Of a stretch of DNA of 64,000 bases, positions 9,322-18,003 are shown in pieces (position 1 is the first letter of the stretch; each line of letters opens with the position of its first letter). The notes beneath the pieces are model-generated. The model was not told where the DNA came from and searched no databases. It saw only the letters and a program-made list of their open reading frames with translations. Source of the DNA: an uncultured Chitinophagaceae bacterium (lineage in GTDB: Bacteria > Bacteroidota > Bacteroidia > Chitinophagales > Chitinophagaceae); contig CALCII010000011.1 in assembly GCA_937907395.1 (NCBI GenBank), forward strand, positions 496,001 to 560,000, read 5' to 3'. Made by a program: the position numbers and the translations under genes.

Positions 9322-10167
9322 TTGGATATCTATGAATTTAAATGGAGAAGCGATGATCCACAAATAGGAAGATTTTGGCAAATAGATCCGCTTGCTGATA
9401 AATATAGATATAATAGTGTTTATGCTTTTTCTGAAAATAAAGTCATTGCTCACCGAGAAGTTGAAGGCTTAGAAGCGTGGGCAGTTAATAATGCAGATGG
9501 TACAACAACAACTTTCAGCGGTCCTTATGCAAATCAACAATCAGCACAGGAAGGTTACAATCTTTGGGGGTCAAAACACGGAATCAAATTATCTTTCATA
9601 GATGGAGGAATGACAAATTCACCTAGAATTAAATTAAATAGGATTGAAAAATTAGAACGAAAACCTTTAACCAGTGTTAAAGGGATTGTTTTACATCGAA
9701 CAGCTTCCAGAACATCCAATAGTACAATCACAGCTTTTGAAAATGGGAGAAACGGTGTTAATTACGGTACACATTTTGTGGTTGATAAAGATGGTACAAT
9801 AATGCAAACGGCAAGTTTGAGTTTTTACACCTTACATGTTGGAAAAGTTAGGAATAAAGAGTACCCAGTTAATAAAAATTCAATTGGTATTGAAGTCGTA
9901 GGAATGTACAATGATGAATCGGATACCTGGGAACAATTGACTCAAGAACAAATTAACTCTACAGCTTGGTTGGTAAATAGTTTACGGCAAACTTACAATT
10001 TACAAAGAACTGATGTATATACTCATGATAAAATATCATATAAAACCCCAGGAGAAGGAACTATGGTATTTCAAGCAATATCAATTTATTTATTTATCAA
10101 TTTGAATGTGCCAGAAAACAACAATCAAAGAAACTCCAAAAGGTTTAAAGTTCCTCAATATTGGTAA
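9322..10167 (+). CDS. Orphan Rhs tip with N-acetylmuramoyl-L-alanine amidase (Amidase_2/PGRP-like) domain
   Basis: The frame is open from about 9250 and the homology to the Rhs core starts near NGK..QNQEF, but the only start codon I find is TTG 9322, with no convincing ribosome site. Core residues follow (DPQIGRF, IDPLADKY), then a tip matching the Amidase_2 fold: GIVLHRTA with H125, a second His in TLHVGK (H172), NSIGIEVVG, and YTHDKISYKTPGEG with H235. These suggest a zinc amidase that cleaves the stem peptide from muramic acid. The usual Asp/Cys ligand before PG is Thr here, so activity is uncertain. It looks like a displaced toxin cassette, perhaps silent until recombined onto a full Rhs gene. 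Confidence 0.75.
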   Translation: MDIYEFKWRSDDPQIGRFWQIDPLADKYRYNSVYAFSENKVIAHREVEGLEAWAVNNADGTTTTFSGPYANQQSAQEGYNLWGSKHGIKLSFIDGGMTNSPRIKLNRIEKLERKPLTSVKGIVLHRTASRTSNSTITAFENGRNGVNYGTHFVVDKDGTIMQTASLSFYTLHVGKVRNKEYPVNKNSIGIEVVGMYNDESDTWEQLTQEQINSTAWLVNSLRQTYNLQRTDVYTHDKISYKTPGEGTMVFQAISIYLFINLNVPENNNQRNSKRFKVPQYW

Positions 10168-10182
10168 TTTAATTATAAACAT

Positions 10183-10698
10183 ATGTATAAAACTCTCCTT
10201 TTATTTCTGATGATAGTTTCTTTTTTTACTTTTTGCCGAGATAATAATAAAGCAAGAAACATAGTCACCAATAAAATAGATAAAGCAAAGATTTTAAAAA
10301 AAACAGGCGACTCAACTACTGTGGATACTCTTAGGTCTGCAATTAGTAATTTGTCATTATCAAATGCAAAACACATCGAGATACTGTCAAGTCAAATTCA
10401 TTTATTGAGTGACTCTCTTAATAACGAGTACACGAAAAACTGTAGAAACTGGACTTTGACCGAACAGTCAATCATTAAAATATTTCGAATGGTTAAGCCC
10501 ATTACAAGACATGAATTTAACTATCAATTTTATGTTTTACCATGCGAAGTAAAAGGGGTAGCGATAATCGATAAGAGAAAAGTCCCATTTCTGATTAATG
10601 CGGGATCATATGTAAAATTATTTGGTTCAGACACAACATTAATATTTGGCTGTAAGGAAAAGAGATGTAAAGAATTTTTTTTAGAGGAAAATGATTAG
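10183..10698 (+). CDS. Putative lipoprotein immunity protein for the amidase tip
   Basis: This 171-residue protein starts with MYKTLLLFLMIVSFFTFC, a signal sequence ending in a lipobox-like Cys18. The mature part has a helical, coiled-coil-like segment (SKHIEILSSQIHLLSDSLNN-type spacing near residues 55-80) and then a small Cys-containing beta region. It lies 15 bases after the amidase tip, in the immunity position. A periplasm-facing lipoprotein fits protection against a peptidoglycan hydrolase. The family is not recognised, so the function is inferred from context. Confidence 0.6.
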   Translation: MYKTLLLFLMIVSFFTFCRDNNKARNIVTNKIDKAKILKKTGDSTTVDTLRSAISNLSLSNAKHIEILSSQIHLLSDSLNNEYTKNCRNWTLTEQSIIKIFRMVKPITRHEFNYQFYVLPCEVKGVAIIDKRKVPFLINAGSYVKLFGSDTTLIFGCKEKRCKEFFLEEND

Positions 10699-10884
10699 GA
10701 CAGCATCGGTTTATTGATGAGTACGATTTCTTGAAAAGCTATTAGGTGGGTAGGAAAGCAAGTAAAATTCGGTTGCAAAGAATTGCTGTAAAACGAGTTT
10801 AGTGATGGAGTAGAACTGGAAGAATATGATTATGGCGCAAGATTTTGCGATCCACAGATTGGGAGGTGGCATAAGATAGACCCC

Positions 10885-11760
10885 TTGACCGATTTTTCAA
10901 GAAAATGCTCGCCTTGTAATTATGCCTATAATAATCCATTACGTTTTATTGACCCTGATGAAATGTTTAGTCTAGATTTTGGATTTGATTATCCTGGTTC
11001 GGCAGGTTCATGTGAGGATAGAAGAAGATATAAGGAGAAATGGCAGGATAAAGAACCTGATTTTAATAAAAAACAGCAAAATTCTAACCACTCTTTTGAT
11101 GACAAAAAAGGGGTTGGACCAGGAGATATAATTGAACAATATTTGAATGATGTAAGTTTCCTTCTCAGCAACGTCTCTCGCAGAGGACGTTGCGTACTAC
11201 GAAGAATAGGTTTCTTAAACGCAACGTCCCTTTCAGGAGACATTGCTGCGAATAAAGAATTTGTAAATGATGCGGGTTTAGAATTTTATGATTTTGAAAC
11301 ACGTAATTATGATCCGCAAATAGGAAGGTGGCATTCTACCGATATTTTGTCAGACAAGATGAGAAAATGGTCTCCGTATAATTATGCATTAAATAATCCA
11401 ATACGTTATATTGACCCGGATGGCATGGATCCTCAGGATACAAAACCTAAAAAAGAGGTAGGTGCAGATGGATTGACAAATGAACAATGGATTAAGGCGT
11501 CTAGGGGAGGTGGGGATTTTGAGCTTACAAAAGACTTTATTGCTCAAAATAGAGAGGAAGAAAAGCGGGAAAAGGATGAGAAAAAAGATGGTTCTGATAG
11601 CGGTGCTAGTAATGAACTAAACAAAACCGAACAACCACAAACTTGGTTCTATGTGTATAAAAGCAAAGGAGGCCCACATGCTTTGGTATATAATCCTGAA
11701 AGCAACACTTCCTTCTCAGCAACGTCTCTCGCAGAGGACGTTGCGTACTACGAAGAATAG
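10885..11760 (+). CDS. Fused remnants of two orphan Rhs tips joined and ended by REP elements
   Basis: This frame is a mosaic, not a normal gene. It enters from a core remnant: in-frame homology reaches back to about 10770 (KELL, stop, NEFSDG) and is cut by TAA at 10789 where Gln would be expected. The first tip has DPQIGRWHKIDPL, FIDPDEM and about 60 unrecognised residues ending at DVSF. A 100-bp REP composite (11158-11257) then reads through in frame as NATSLSGDIAANK. It runs straight into a second core (EFVNDAGLEFYDF, DPQIGRWHSTDIL, YIDPDGM) with a second, charged tip. That tip stops in a second REP composite, which supplies the last residues SATSLAEDVAYYEE. TTG 10885 is a computed start only. 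Both toxins are truncated and probably inactive. Confidence 0.6.
   Translation: MTDFSRKCSPCNYAYNNPLRFIDPDEMFSLDFGFDYPGSAGSCEDRRRYKEKWQDKEPDFNKKQQNSNHSFDDKKGVGPGDIIEQYLNDVSFLLSNVSRRGRCVLRRIGFLNATSLSGDIAANKEFVNDAGLEFYDFETRNYDPQIGRWHSTDILSDKMRKWSPYNYALNNPIRYIDPDGMDPQDTKPKKEVGADGLTNEQWIKASRGGGDFELTKDFIAQNREEEKREKDEKKDGSDSGASNELNKTEQPQTWFYVYKSKGGPHALVYNPESNTSFSATSLAEDVAYYEE
11158..11257 (+). repeat. 100-bp REP composite (BIME-like), copy 1
   Basis: The unit runs from TTCCTTCTCAG to GCGAATAAAG. It joins a left hairpin (GCAACGTC/GACGTTGC, loop GCA) to an inverted, slightly different right hairpin (GCAACGTC...GACATTGC, loop TTC). The copy at 11709 is identical by eye, and the copy at 19360 differs by at least one base. 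It abuts the second Rhs core exactly. Confidence 0.9.
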
Positions 11761-11808
11761 GTTTCTTAAACGCAACGTCCCTTTCAGGAGACATTGCTGC
11801 GAATAAAG
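11709..11808 (+). repeat. 100-bp REP composite (BIME-like), copy 2
   Basis: It has the same boundaries and internal hairpins as the copy at 11158. It follows ...CAAC|AC and separates the truncated second Rhs tip from the tail of a probable immunity gene. Confidence 0.9.
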
Positions 11809-11809
11809 A

Positions 11810-12028
11810 GAACAAGAAAAGTATCAAAGCAAAAAAATATTCTTTGATAGAGAGAATGATTTTTATTGGACAAAAGATGTTTATGGAAATGTAAGGAAAA
11901 AAATAATTGGTAAGTTGGAAGTAAATAGCTGGTACACAATTTCCAAATTGCATTACTTTGATTATGTTGTTTTTATTGATTCCTTAGACAAGGCACATGT
12001 ATTTATTGTTAATCAAGCAAATTTTTAA
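11810..12028 (+). pseudogene. C-terminal remnant of a probable immunity gene
   Basis: Directly after the REP composite an open frame of about 72 codons runs to TAA 12026-12028, with no start codon and a stop just upstream at 11804. It reads KIFFDRENDFYWTKDVYG in part, then KLEVNSWYTISKLHY, and ends FIVNQANF. It lies where the immunity gene of the second orphan tip should be. The REP seems to have replaced the end of the toxin and the start of this gene. The family is not recognised. Confidence 0.45.
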
Positions 12029-12546
12029 CAATTGATTTCAACTTCTAATTAAGGATTGAAAATATTTTATAACATTAAAACTCTTGTCTGTTTTTAAAGT
12101 TTCATTAAAGTCGTCTTTACAAGTATGGTCATTATCATGGGTTTAGTGTTTTATTGTCTTTTTATTTTGCTGCTTTCCAAGGCTTCAGTCAGGGTAATTC
12201 CAGAGAACAAGTGAATAAAGTACAATTTGTCTATTGATGCAAAGTGACTTATAAAATACTTGAAACCGATAATACTTTTGTTCCTCAAAATGAAGTTATA
12301 ATATAGGAAAGAAATTCTTATAATATTTGTTGCAATTTAAACTTACTTAAAAATAATCTAAAAGTAACTTCGTACAGAAAATGATACAGAATAAGTATCT
12401 ATTTTTATAACGCTAACAGGGATAGAAAACGACGTATGACTATAAACCTCATTTCATAGTTTCTTTTCTTTCACCAATATTGCGTTATATTTTTTACTTT
12501 TATAATAGGTTGTAAGCATTTTACTGATTGAAAATACCTCATTGTT
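12029..12546. other. AT-rich intergenic stretch without a recognisable gene
   Basis: No frame here looks like a protein; the longest candidates are about 25 codons (for example from an ATG near 12138) with no homology that I recognise. The region presumably contains the promoter of the adhesin gene at 12547, but I could not fix a convincing TTTG/TAnnTTTG pair. Confidence 0.5.
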
Positions 12547-15500
12547 TTGGCTTGTTATCCTGCTTTTCATTTTATACCTGCTACAAATAGGACACTTTGG
12601 TTTTATTTGAGTTTTTCTTTTTCCGTAATTTTTCTTTTTGCGATCACAGTTGAAGGTTCTTGCCAGTCGAAATCAGGTGTGCCGGATCAGAAAAAGGGAA
12701 ATTTTATTTTTTATTCTCAGGATTATAAGCGGCTTGTTGAAATTAACGAAAAGAGTGTTCACACCAATGGACAAATCAGAATAACAGATTCCTATTACAG
12801 TGCCCGTGGAAGCCTGAACGGTTCTATCCGAACGATGAAAGTTGCCGGGGAACTGGTAATGTTAATTAGAATTATAAATTCCACCTGTGGTTACAGTAGC
12901 GGTAGTATTGTAGTAGAAGCAACAAATGGGACTCCTCCCTATAAATATGAAATTACAGATCAGTATTTTTATACTTATTCACAGAATACCGGTAATTTTC
13001 AGGGTATCCGTGAAGGCAGCTGGATCATAAAAGCGATAGATGCTAATGGCAAAACGATTTCTCAAGTTGTTACCGTTAAAGATGAATTACCAAGGGTCGT
13101 TTCAGTTGTTGGTATTTACAAACTGCCCTCTACCTGTATTGCCAAAGACGGTTCTATCACTTTAACAACCACGGGGGGAAAGCCACCTTATGAGTACACA
13201 ATTGATGGAATTAATTATCAGAGTTCTCCTGTGTTTAGTGGTTTGGCAGCAGGACTTTACCAGATTAATACAAGGGATGCGAATGGTTGTACATACGGTA
13301 CCTACGTAAATTTTCTTTTTCAAACAGGGACTTGCAGTGGGGGATTGGTTCTTTCGTATGCAAGCTATGAATGTACTCAGAATGGTAATATTGAAATCAG
13401 AAATTTACCGTCTGGAAGCGGGAATACATATTCAATAGATGGAAATAACTACGTTGTTAATGGTTATTTTGACAACCTGTTGAGCGGATTTCATACTCTC
13501 TATGTAAAAAGTTCCAGCGGTGTTTTATTGGATGTAATAACGTTGAATATCATACATGATTGCAATATTTATATTAAGTATGTAACATCAGACGCTTCGT
13601 GCGGAATAAATGATGGAGAACTTACTGTAACAGCAGATAATGGAACTAAGCCATACACTTATTCTATTGATGGTCTTCATTATCAGACAAGTAATCTTTT
13701 TACAGGACTTGCTCCCGGAAATTATACTGTAACGGTTAAAGATTTTAATGGAAATATTGCTTCTCAGCGTGCAGTTGTTTATGATCGCTGCCCCGTTGTT
13801 CGAGCAGTTTCAACCGGTGAGTCTTGTACCGGTAATGATGGTACCATTTCGGCAGGTGGTTTCAAGGGCACCGAACCCTACCAGTTTTCGATAGACGGTG
13901 TGAATTTTCAAAGCAGTAATGAGTTTACTGGTTTAACAAGCGGAAACTATACTGTAACAATGAAGGATGACAATGGTATTACTGCTGTTACTCAGGTTAT
14001 GGTAGATAATGCTTGTATACCGTTTACTACCAGCATTACAAATGCCACCTGCAACCAGAACAATGGTGAGATGAAACTTACTGTAACCGGCGGAATAGCG
14101 CCTTTTCAATACTCTGTTGATGGGATCAATTACCAGACCAGCAATCAATTTTCCAACCTTGCGCCAGGTTATTATACAGTAACTGTGAAAGATTCTGGCG
14201 GAAGAAAGGCAAGCAAATCTGTCACTGTATCAAAGATTGACCCGCCAATCATTTCATCTGTTATAGTACCTGCGGGATGTATGAATACGGACGGGCAGGT
14301 ACAATTAAGTGTAACAAAGGGAGTGCCTCCTTATGAGTATAGTTTGGACGGTATTAATTTTCAAAGTGCAGATTCGTTCAAAGGCCTGTCAGGGGGACTT
14401 GATTATACTTTGACTGTAAAGGACCAATCTGGATGTAAAGTCACTGCTTCCGTCCGAATAACGCAAAATTGTCCCAAAGGAACGGCTACTGTATTAGATG
14501 AAACCTGTTCACAGAAAAATGGCACTATTACTGTTGCAGCTACTGATGGCACTGCACCTTATCAGTATTCACTTGATGGTATAAGTTTTCAAACGAGTAA
14601 TGTTTTTTCTGGTCTAATAGCGGGTGCCTATAACATAACAATAAGAGATAAGCTATTTTATACGAACCAGCTTACAGTGAAGGTTATAAATGTATGCCCC
14701 ACTGTTACGGCTGTTGTTACAAAGGGACTTTGTGGAACGGCAAAAGCAAGTATTACAGCAACAGGAGCTAATGGGGCGGAGCCCTACAGTTATTCCATAG
14801 ACGGTGTGCACTTTCAGACAAGTACTGTTTTCGCCGGACTTCCGGATGGTACTTATACAGTTACAGTAAAAGATGCCCGCAATCTTACCAGTACTGTTTC
14901 TGTCACAACAATTAATTATCCGGCACCGCTTGTAACTGTTTCCGGTGTTAATACCGGCTGCCTGAATAATAGCGGTAGTGTTCATATTGAAGCAAACGGA
15001 TCGGGACCATTTATCTATGGGTTAACAGGTTTTGCAGATCAATCGACGCCAGATTTTAAGAATCTTTCAAAGGGAGATTATACAATTACGGTTGCAGATG
15101 CTAATGGTTGCAAAGTGACAAGAGATCAAACTATTTCTCTAACAGATGATCTTGTGCTTCAGATGCCGCAGGGAACTGCTATTTGTGAAGGAAAGAGTGT
15201 TGTTTTGAATCTTGTAGCCAATGCGTCAGCAGTTAGCTGGGCTCCGGCAGGGTCATTATCTTCTGCTACTGGTAAAACACCCGAGGCTTCACCTGTTGTT
15301 ACAACAGATTATACCGTTAATGCAATTCTGGGCATTTGTACAAAAACGGGCTCGGTAAGGGTTACAGTATTTCCGGCACCTATTGCAAATGCCGGGATAG
15401 ATCAACAGATTTGTTTTGGACAAAACGCTCAGCTTTCAGGAGGAGGCGGTATTAGCTACCAATGGTCGCCAGCAACTTATCTGAACAGCACATTGGTGAG

Positions 15501-16134
15501 TTCCCCTGTCGTAAATAAGCCAACCTCATCCATAGAATACTCACTCATCGTAAAAGATGCCAGAGGTTGCCAGTCTCTTTCAAGTGATCGGGTTCGTATA
15601 ACTGTACGGGAGCCTGCCAGGCTGTTTGTTGGGAATGATACAGTGATAGTAAAAGGAGAACCTCTGCCTCTGAAATCAACCGATGTTAATAATACCGGAT
15701 TTGTGAATTATTTGTGGTTGCCTGTTAATGGATTGAGCAATAACAAACTGCCTAATCCCATTGCTACTTTATATAATGATCAAACTTATTATGTAACCGC
15801 ATCTACAGTTGAAGGATGTGAAGGGAAAGATACTATTCATATTAAAGTGTATGATAAAGCAGAGTTATTTGTGCCAACGGCCTTTACTCCGAACAATGAC
15901 CATCTGAATGATGTTTTGAGAGTATTTCCAGTTGGGATTAAGGAGTTTAAGTATTTCAGGGTATTTAATCAGTGGGGGCAGGAGGTGTTTTCAACAACTG
16001 ATGTAAGAAATGGATGGGATGGGTTATTTAAAGCTACGCCTCAGGTTCCCGGAACTTATACCTGGATAACAGCCGGGATTGATTACAAGGGTAATTTGCT
16101 TTCAAGAAGGGGGATCGTTATGCTGATCAGGTAG
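12547..16134 (+). CDS. SprB-repeat adhesin with T9SS type B (CHU_C) sorting domain
   Basis: This 1195-residue cell-surface protein has a signal sequence (LSFSFSVIFLFAITVEGSCQS). About ten SprB-like repeats of 65-70 residues follow. Each has a Cys-led opening (SCGINDGELTV, TCNQNNGEM), a PYxYSIDGxxYQ motif and a GxYTVTVKD end, as in the Flavobacterium gliding adhesin SprB. Two Ig/PKD-like modules come next (ICEGKSVVL, ICFGQNAQL). The C-terminus, FVPTAFTPNNDHLNDVLRV to MLIR, is the gliding-motility-associated C-terminal domain recognised by type IX secretion. The start codon is not ATG: TTG 12547 is used here, and ATT 12541 is the only other candidate before a stop at 12529. It stands alone, with long AT-rich DNA upstream. 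Confidence 0.9.
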   Translation: MACYPAFHFIPATNRTLWFYLSFSFSVIFLFAITVEGSCQSKSGVPDQKKGNFIFYSQDYKRLVEINEKSVHTNGQIRITDSYYSARGSLNGSIRTMKVAGELVMLIRIINSTCGYSSGSIVVEATNGTPPYKYEITDQYFYTYSQNTGNFQGIREGSWIIKAIDANGKTISQVVTVKDELPRVVSVVGIYKLPSTCIAKDGSITLTTTGGKPPYEYTIDGINYQSSPVFSGLAAGLYQINTRDANGCTYGTYVNFLFQTGTCSGGLVLSYASYECTQNGNIEIRNLPSGSGNTYSIDGNNYVVNGYFDNLLSGFHTLYVKSSSGVLLDVITLNIIHDCNIYIKYVTSDASCGINDGELTVTADNGTKPYTYSIDGLHYQTSNLFTGLAPGNYTVTVKDFNGNIASQRAVVYDRCPVVRAVSTGESCTGNDGTISAGGFKGTEPYQFSIDGVNFQSSNEFTGLTSGNYTVTMKDDNGITAVTQVMVDNACIPFTTSITNATCNQNNGEMKLTVTGGIAPFQYSVDGINYQTSNQFSNLAPGYYTVTVKDSGGRKASKSVTVSKIDPPIISSVIVPAGCMNTDGQVQLSVTKGVPPYEYSLDGINFQSADSFKGLSGGLDYTLTVKDQSGCKVTASVRITQNCPKGTATVLDETCSQKNGTITVAATDGTAPYQYSLDGISFQTSNVFSGLIAGAYNITIRDKLFYTNQLTVKVINVCPTVTAVVTKGLCGTAKASITATGANGAEPYSYSIDGVHFQTSTVFAGLPDGTYTVTVKDARNLTSTVSVTTINYPAPLVTVSGVNTGCLNNSGSVHIEANGSGPFIYGLTGFADQSTPDFKNLSKGDYTITVADANGCKVTRDQTISLTDDLVLQMPQGTAICEGKSVVLNLVANASAVSWAPAGSLSSATGKTPEASPVVTTDYTVNAILGICTKTGSVRVTVFPAPIANAGIDQQICFGQNAQLSGGGGISYQWSPATYLNSTLVSSPVVNKPTSSIEYSLIVKDARGCQSLSSDRVRITVREPARLFVGNDTVIVKGEPLPLKSTDVNNTGFVNYLWLPVNGLSNNKLPNPIATLYNDQTYYVTASTVEGCEGKDTIHIKVYDKAELFVPTAFTPNNDHLNDVLRVFPVGIKEFKYFRVFNQWGQEVFSTTDVRNGWDGLFKATPQVPGTYTWITAGIDYKGNLLSRRGIVMLIR

Positions 16135-16274
16135 GACTTTGTATATTGTCTAATCAGAGCAATCTGAGATAGAGGTTTAAATAAACTTGTTCGTATGTAT
16201 GTAAGTGGCATAAGTTTAATGAATATTCGTTCTTACGCAATGTAGAACTTAAACTTTCCAAATCAATCAATCTT

Positions 16275-17825
16275 TTGGTTGGAAATAATAATTCAGGAAA
16301 ATCAACAATTATTAAGGCACTCTTCAAGTTACAAAGTATACATAGCTTAGGTTTAGATGATATTCGGAAATCTAGCAATTATGGCAGAATTCGTATTGAT
16401 ATAGAAGATGTATCTACTAAGGAGAAGGAAATTTTTGAGTTAATTCAAAAAGAAAAACCAATTGTTTTTCCTGACACAGATAGGGTGAAAGTTTTATTTG
16501 ACATTTATACCAGCCGCGTAGAAACAAAAAAAGGGCAAGAAGCTCTTTTAATTGATTTAAATAATCGCTTTGAATTTGATGAAACAGGCAAATTAAAGGT
16601 CTATGATAAAGATAATGTTGAAGTTCCATTCATGGAATTGGGAAGTCTACCTAATCTTGAGACACATAATAATTTTATCTATCCTTTCTTCGCTAAACGT
16701 AAGACAAATTATTACCAGAATCAGCTAGGGGCAAAAGATACATTCTACGTAGGTGAAGATTTACGAAATATTACTTCAAAAATTCAGAAAATATCAAATC
16801 CGTCGCACCCCAAACATAAACAATTTATACAGTGTATTGATGAGATTCTGGGTTTTAGAATTGGTGTGATACCTCATGGTGACAATCAATCTAATACAGG
16901 AATTTTTGTCGGGAATAATACGGTAATTCCCATAGACAGCATGGGAGAAGGGGTTGTTAACATTCTTGGATTAATTGTTATGCTTCTGACAGACGACAGA
17001 AAACTTTATCTTATTGAAGAATTGGAAAATGATATTCATCCGAAGGCTTTAAAGAAGTTGTTAGCTCTCATCTTAGAAAAATCTAAACAAAATCAATTTG
17101 TCATATCAACTCATTCCAACATTGTCGTAAAATATCTGGGTGTTGACACTTCAAAGATATTTCATTTACAGTGGAAACCTTTTGAAAAAATACCAGATGA
17201 TAATTTACCAACAACATCTATCGAAGAGTTGAAGAATGATCCAATTGAGAAAATGAAACTTCTTGAAGAGTTGGGCTATGATGTTTTTGACTTCGATTTA
17301 TATAAGTCTTATCTCATTTTTGAGGAGTCTTCAGCAGAGGCTTTGGTACGAGACTTTCTTATTCCAGCTTTTTGCCCATCTTTAAAGGATAAAATTAAAA
17401 CGATAGCCGCTTCAGGTTCTGACGATATTGAGCCTCGATTTCATGATTTTTTGAGATTGTTTGTTTTTATTCATCAAAATCCGGTTTATATGTCCCGTGC
17501 CTGGGTTATGGCAGATGGAGATGCAGCAGGCAAAAGAAATATAGAAAAGCTAAGAGCATCCTTCCCAAGCTGGGTGCCTGAGCATTTTATCTGCCTTTCA
17601 AAAAACAATATTGAAGATTTTTATCCTCAACAATTTCAAGCCGAATTTGAAACTATAAATTCTATTTCCAACAGAAGAGAGAAACGGCAGAAAAAAATTG
17701 ATTTTACCAGAAGGGTATTGGATTGGATAAAGACCAATCCCGAGCAGGCTAAAGATGATTTTTCACTACAAGCCTCAGAACTTGTTGGCCATTTAAAAGC
17801 GATAGAATCTGTGCTTTTGGGCTGA
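16275..17825 (+). CDS. OLD-family ATP-dependent endonuclease (AAA ATPase plus Toprim), N-terminally frameshifted
   Basis: The N-terminal half is an ABC-type AAA ATPase with Walker A (GNNNSGKST), Walker B (LYLIEELENDIHP) and an H-loop (STHSN). The C-terminal half has Toprim signatures: a conserved Glu in EESSAEALV and a DxD-type VMADGDAAGK. This is the layout of class 1 OLD nucleases, which act in phage defence; no UvrD-like partner is adjacent, so it is not a Gabija pair. TTG 16275 is only an artefactual start, since Walker A begins two residues later. ATG 16195 reads MYVSGISLMNIRS and stops at 16243, while the working frame enters as FLRNVELKLSKSINLL. The two halves fit together with a one-base shift near 16228-16236, so the gene is either recently inactivated or mis-sequenced. 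Confidence 0.8.
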   Translation: MVGNNNSGKSTIIKALFKLQSIHSLGLDDIRKSSNYGRIRIDIEDVSTKEKEIFELIQKEKPIVFPDTDRVKVLFDIYTSRVETKKGQEALLIDLNNRFEFDETGKLKVYDKDNVEVPFMELGSLPNLETHNNFIYPFFAKRKTNYYQNQLGAKDTFYVGEDLRNITSKIQKISNPSHPKHKQFIQCIDEILGFRIGVIPHGDNQSNTGIFVGNNTVIPIDSMGEGVVNILGLIVMLLTDDRKLYLIEELENDIHPKALKKLLALILEKSKQNQFVISTHSNIVVKYLGVDTSKIFHLQWKPFEKIPDDNLPTTSIEELKNDPIEKMKLLEELGYDVFDFDLYKSYLIFEESSAEALVRDFLIPAFCPSLKDKIKTIAASGSDDIEPRFHDFLRLFVFIHQNPVYMSRAWVMADGDAAGKRNIEKLRASFPSWVPEHFICLSKNNIEDFYPQQFQAEFETINSISNRREKRQKKIDFTRRVLDWIKTNPEQAKDDFSLQASELVGHLKAIESVLLG

Positions 17826-17831
17826 GTTGTT

Positions 17832-17856
17832 GGCGAAAATCACCTATAATTTCGCC
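17832..17856 (+). terminator. Hairpin after the OLD gene
   Basis: The arms GGCGAAA and TTTCGCC form a perfect 7-bp stem around an 11-base loop, 7 bases after the OLD stop codon. There is no strong T-run directly behind it, so termination is only possible. Confidence 0.4.
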
Positions 17857-18003
17857 ATGATTCTGTTTTTATGTCGTTTCAATCTGCACTCAATGGCTTA
17901 AATGTCGAAAATTTAATTTATTTTCATCATTAATTGATTTTAATATCGAACCGGCTACCATTAAAAATAGATGGTAGTGAAATCAACAGCAAAATTCATC
18001 CTC

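Noticed and set aside
16195..16275. Programmed ribosomal frameshift in the OLD gene
   Set aside because: No slippery heptamer followed by a stable structure is evident at 16225-16245; a mutation or sequencing error is simpler.
16195..17825. Gabija system
   Set aside because: The OLD-type gene is alone; no UvrD-like GajB helicase gene lies on either side.
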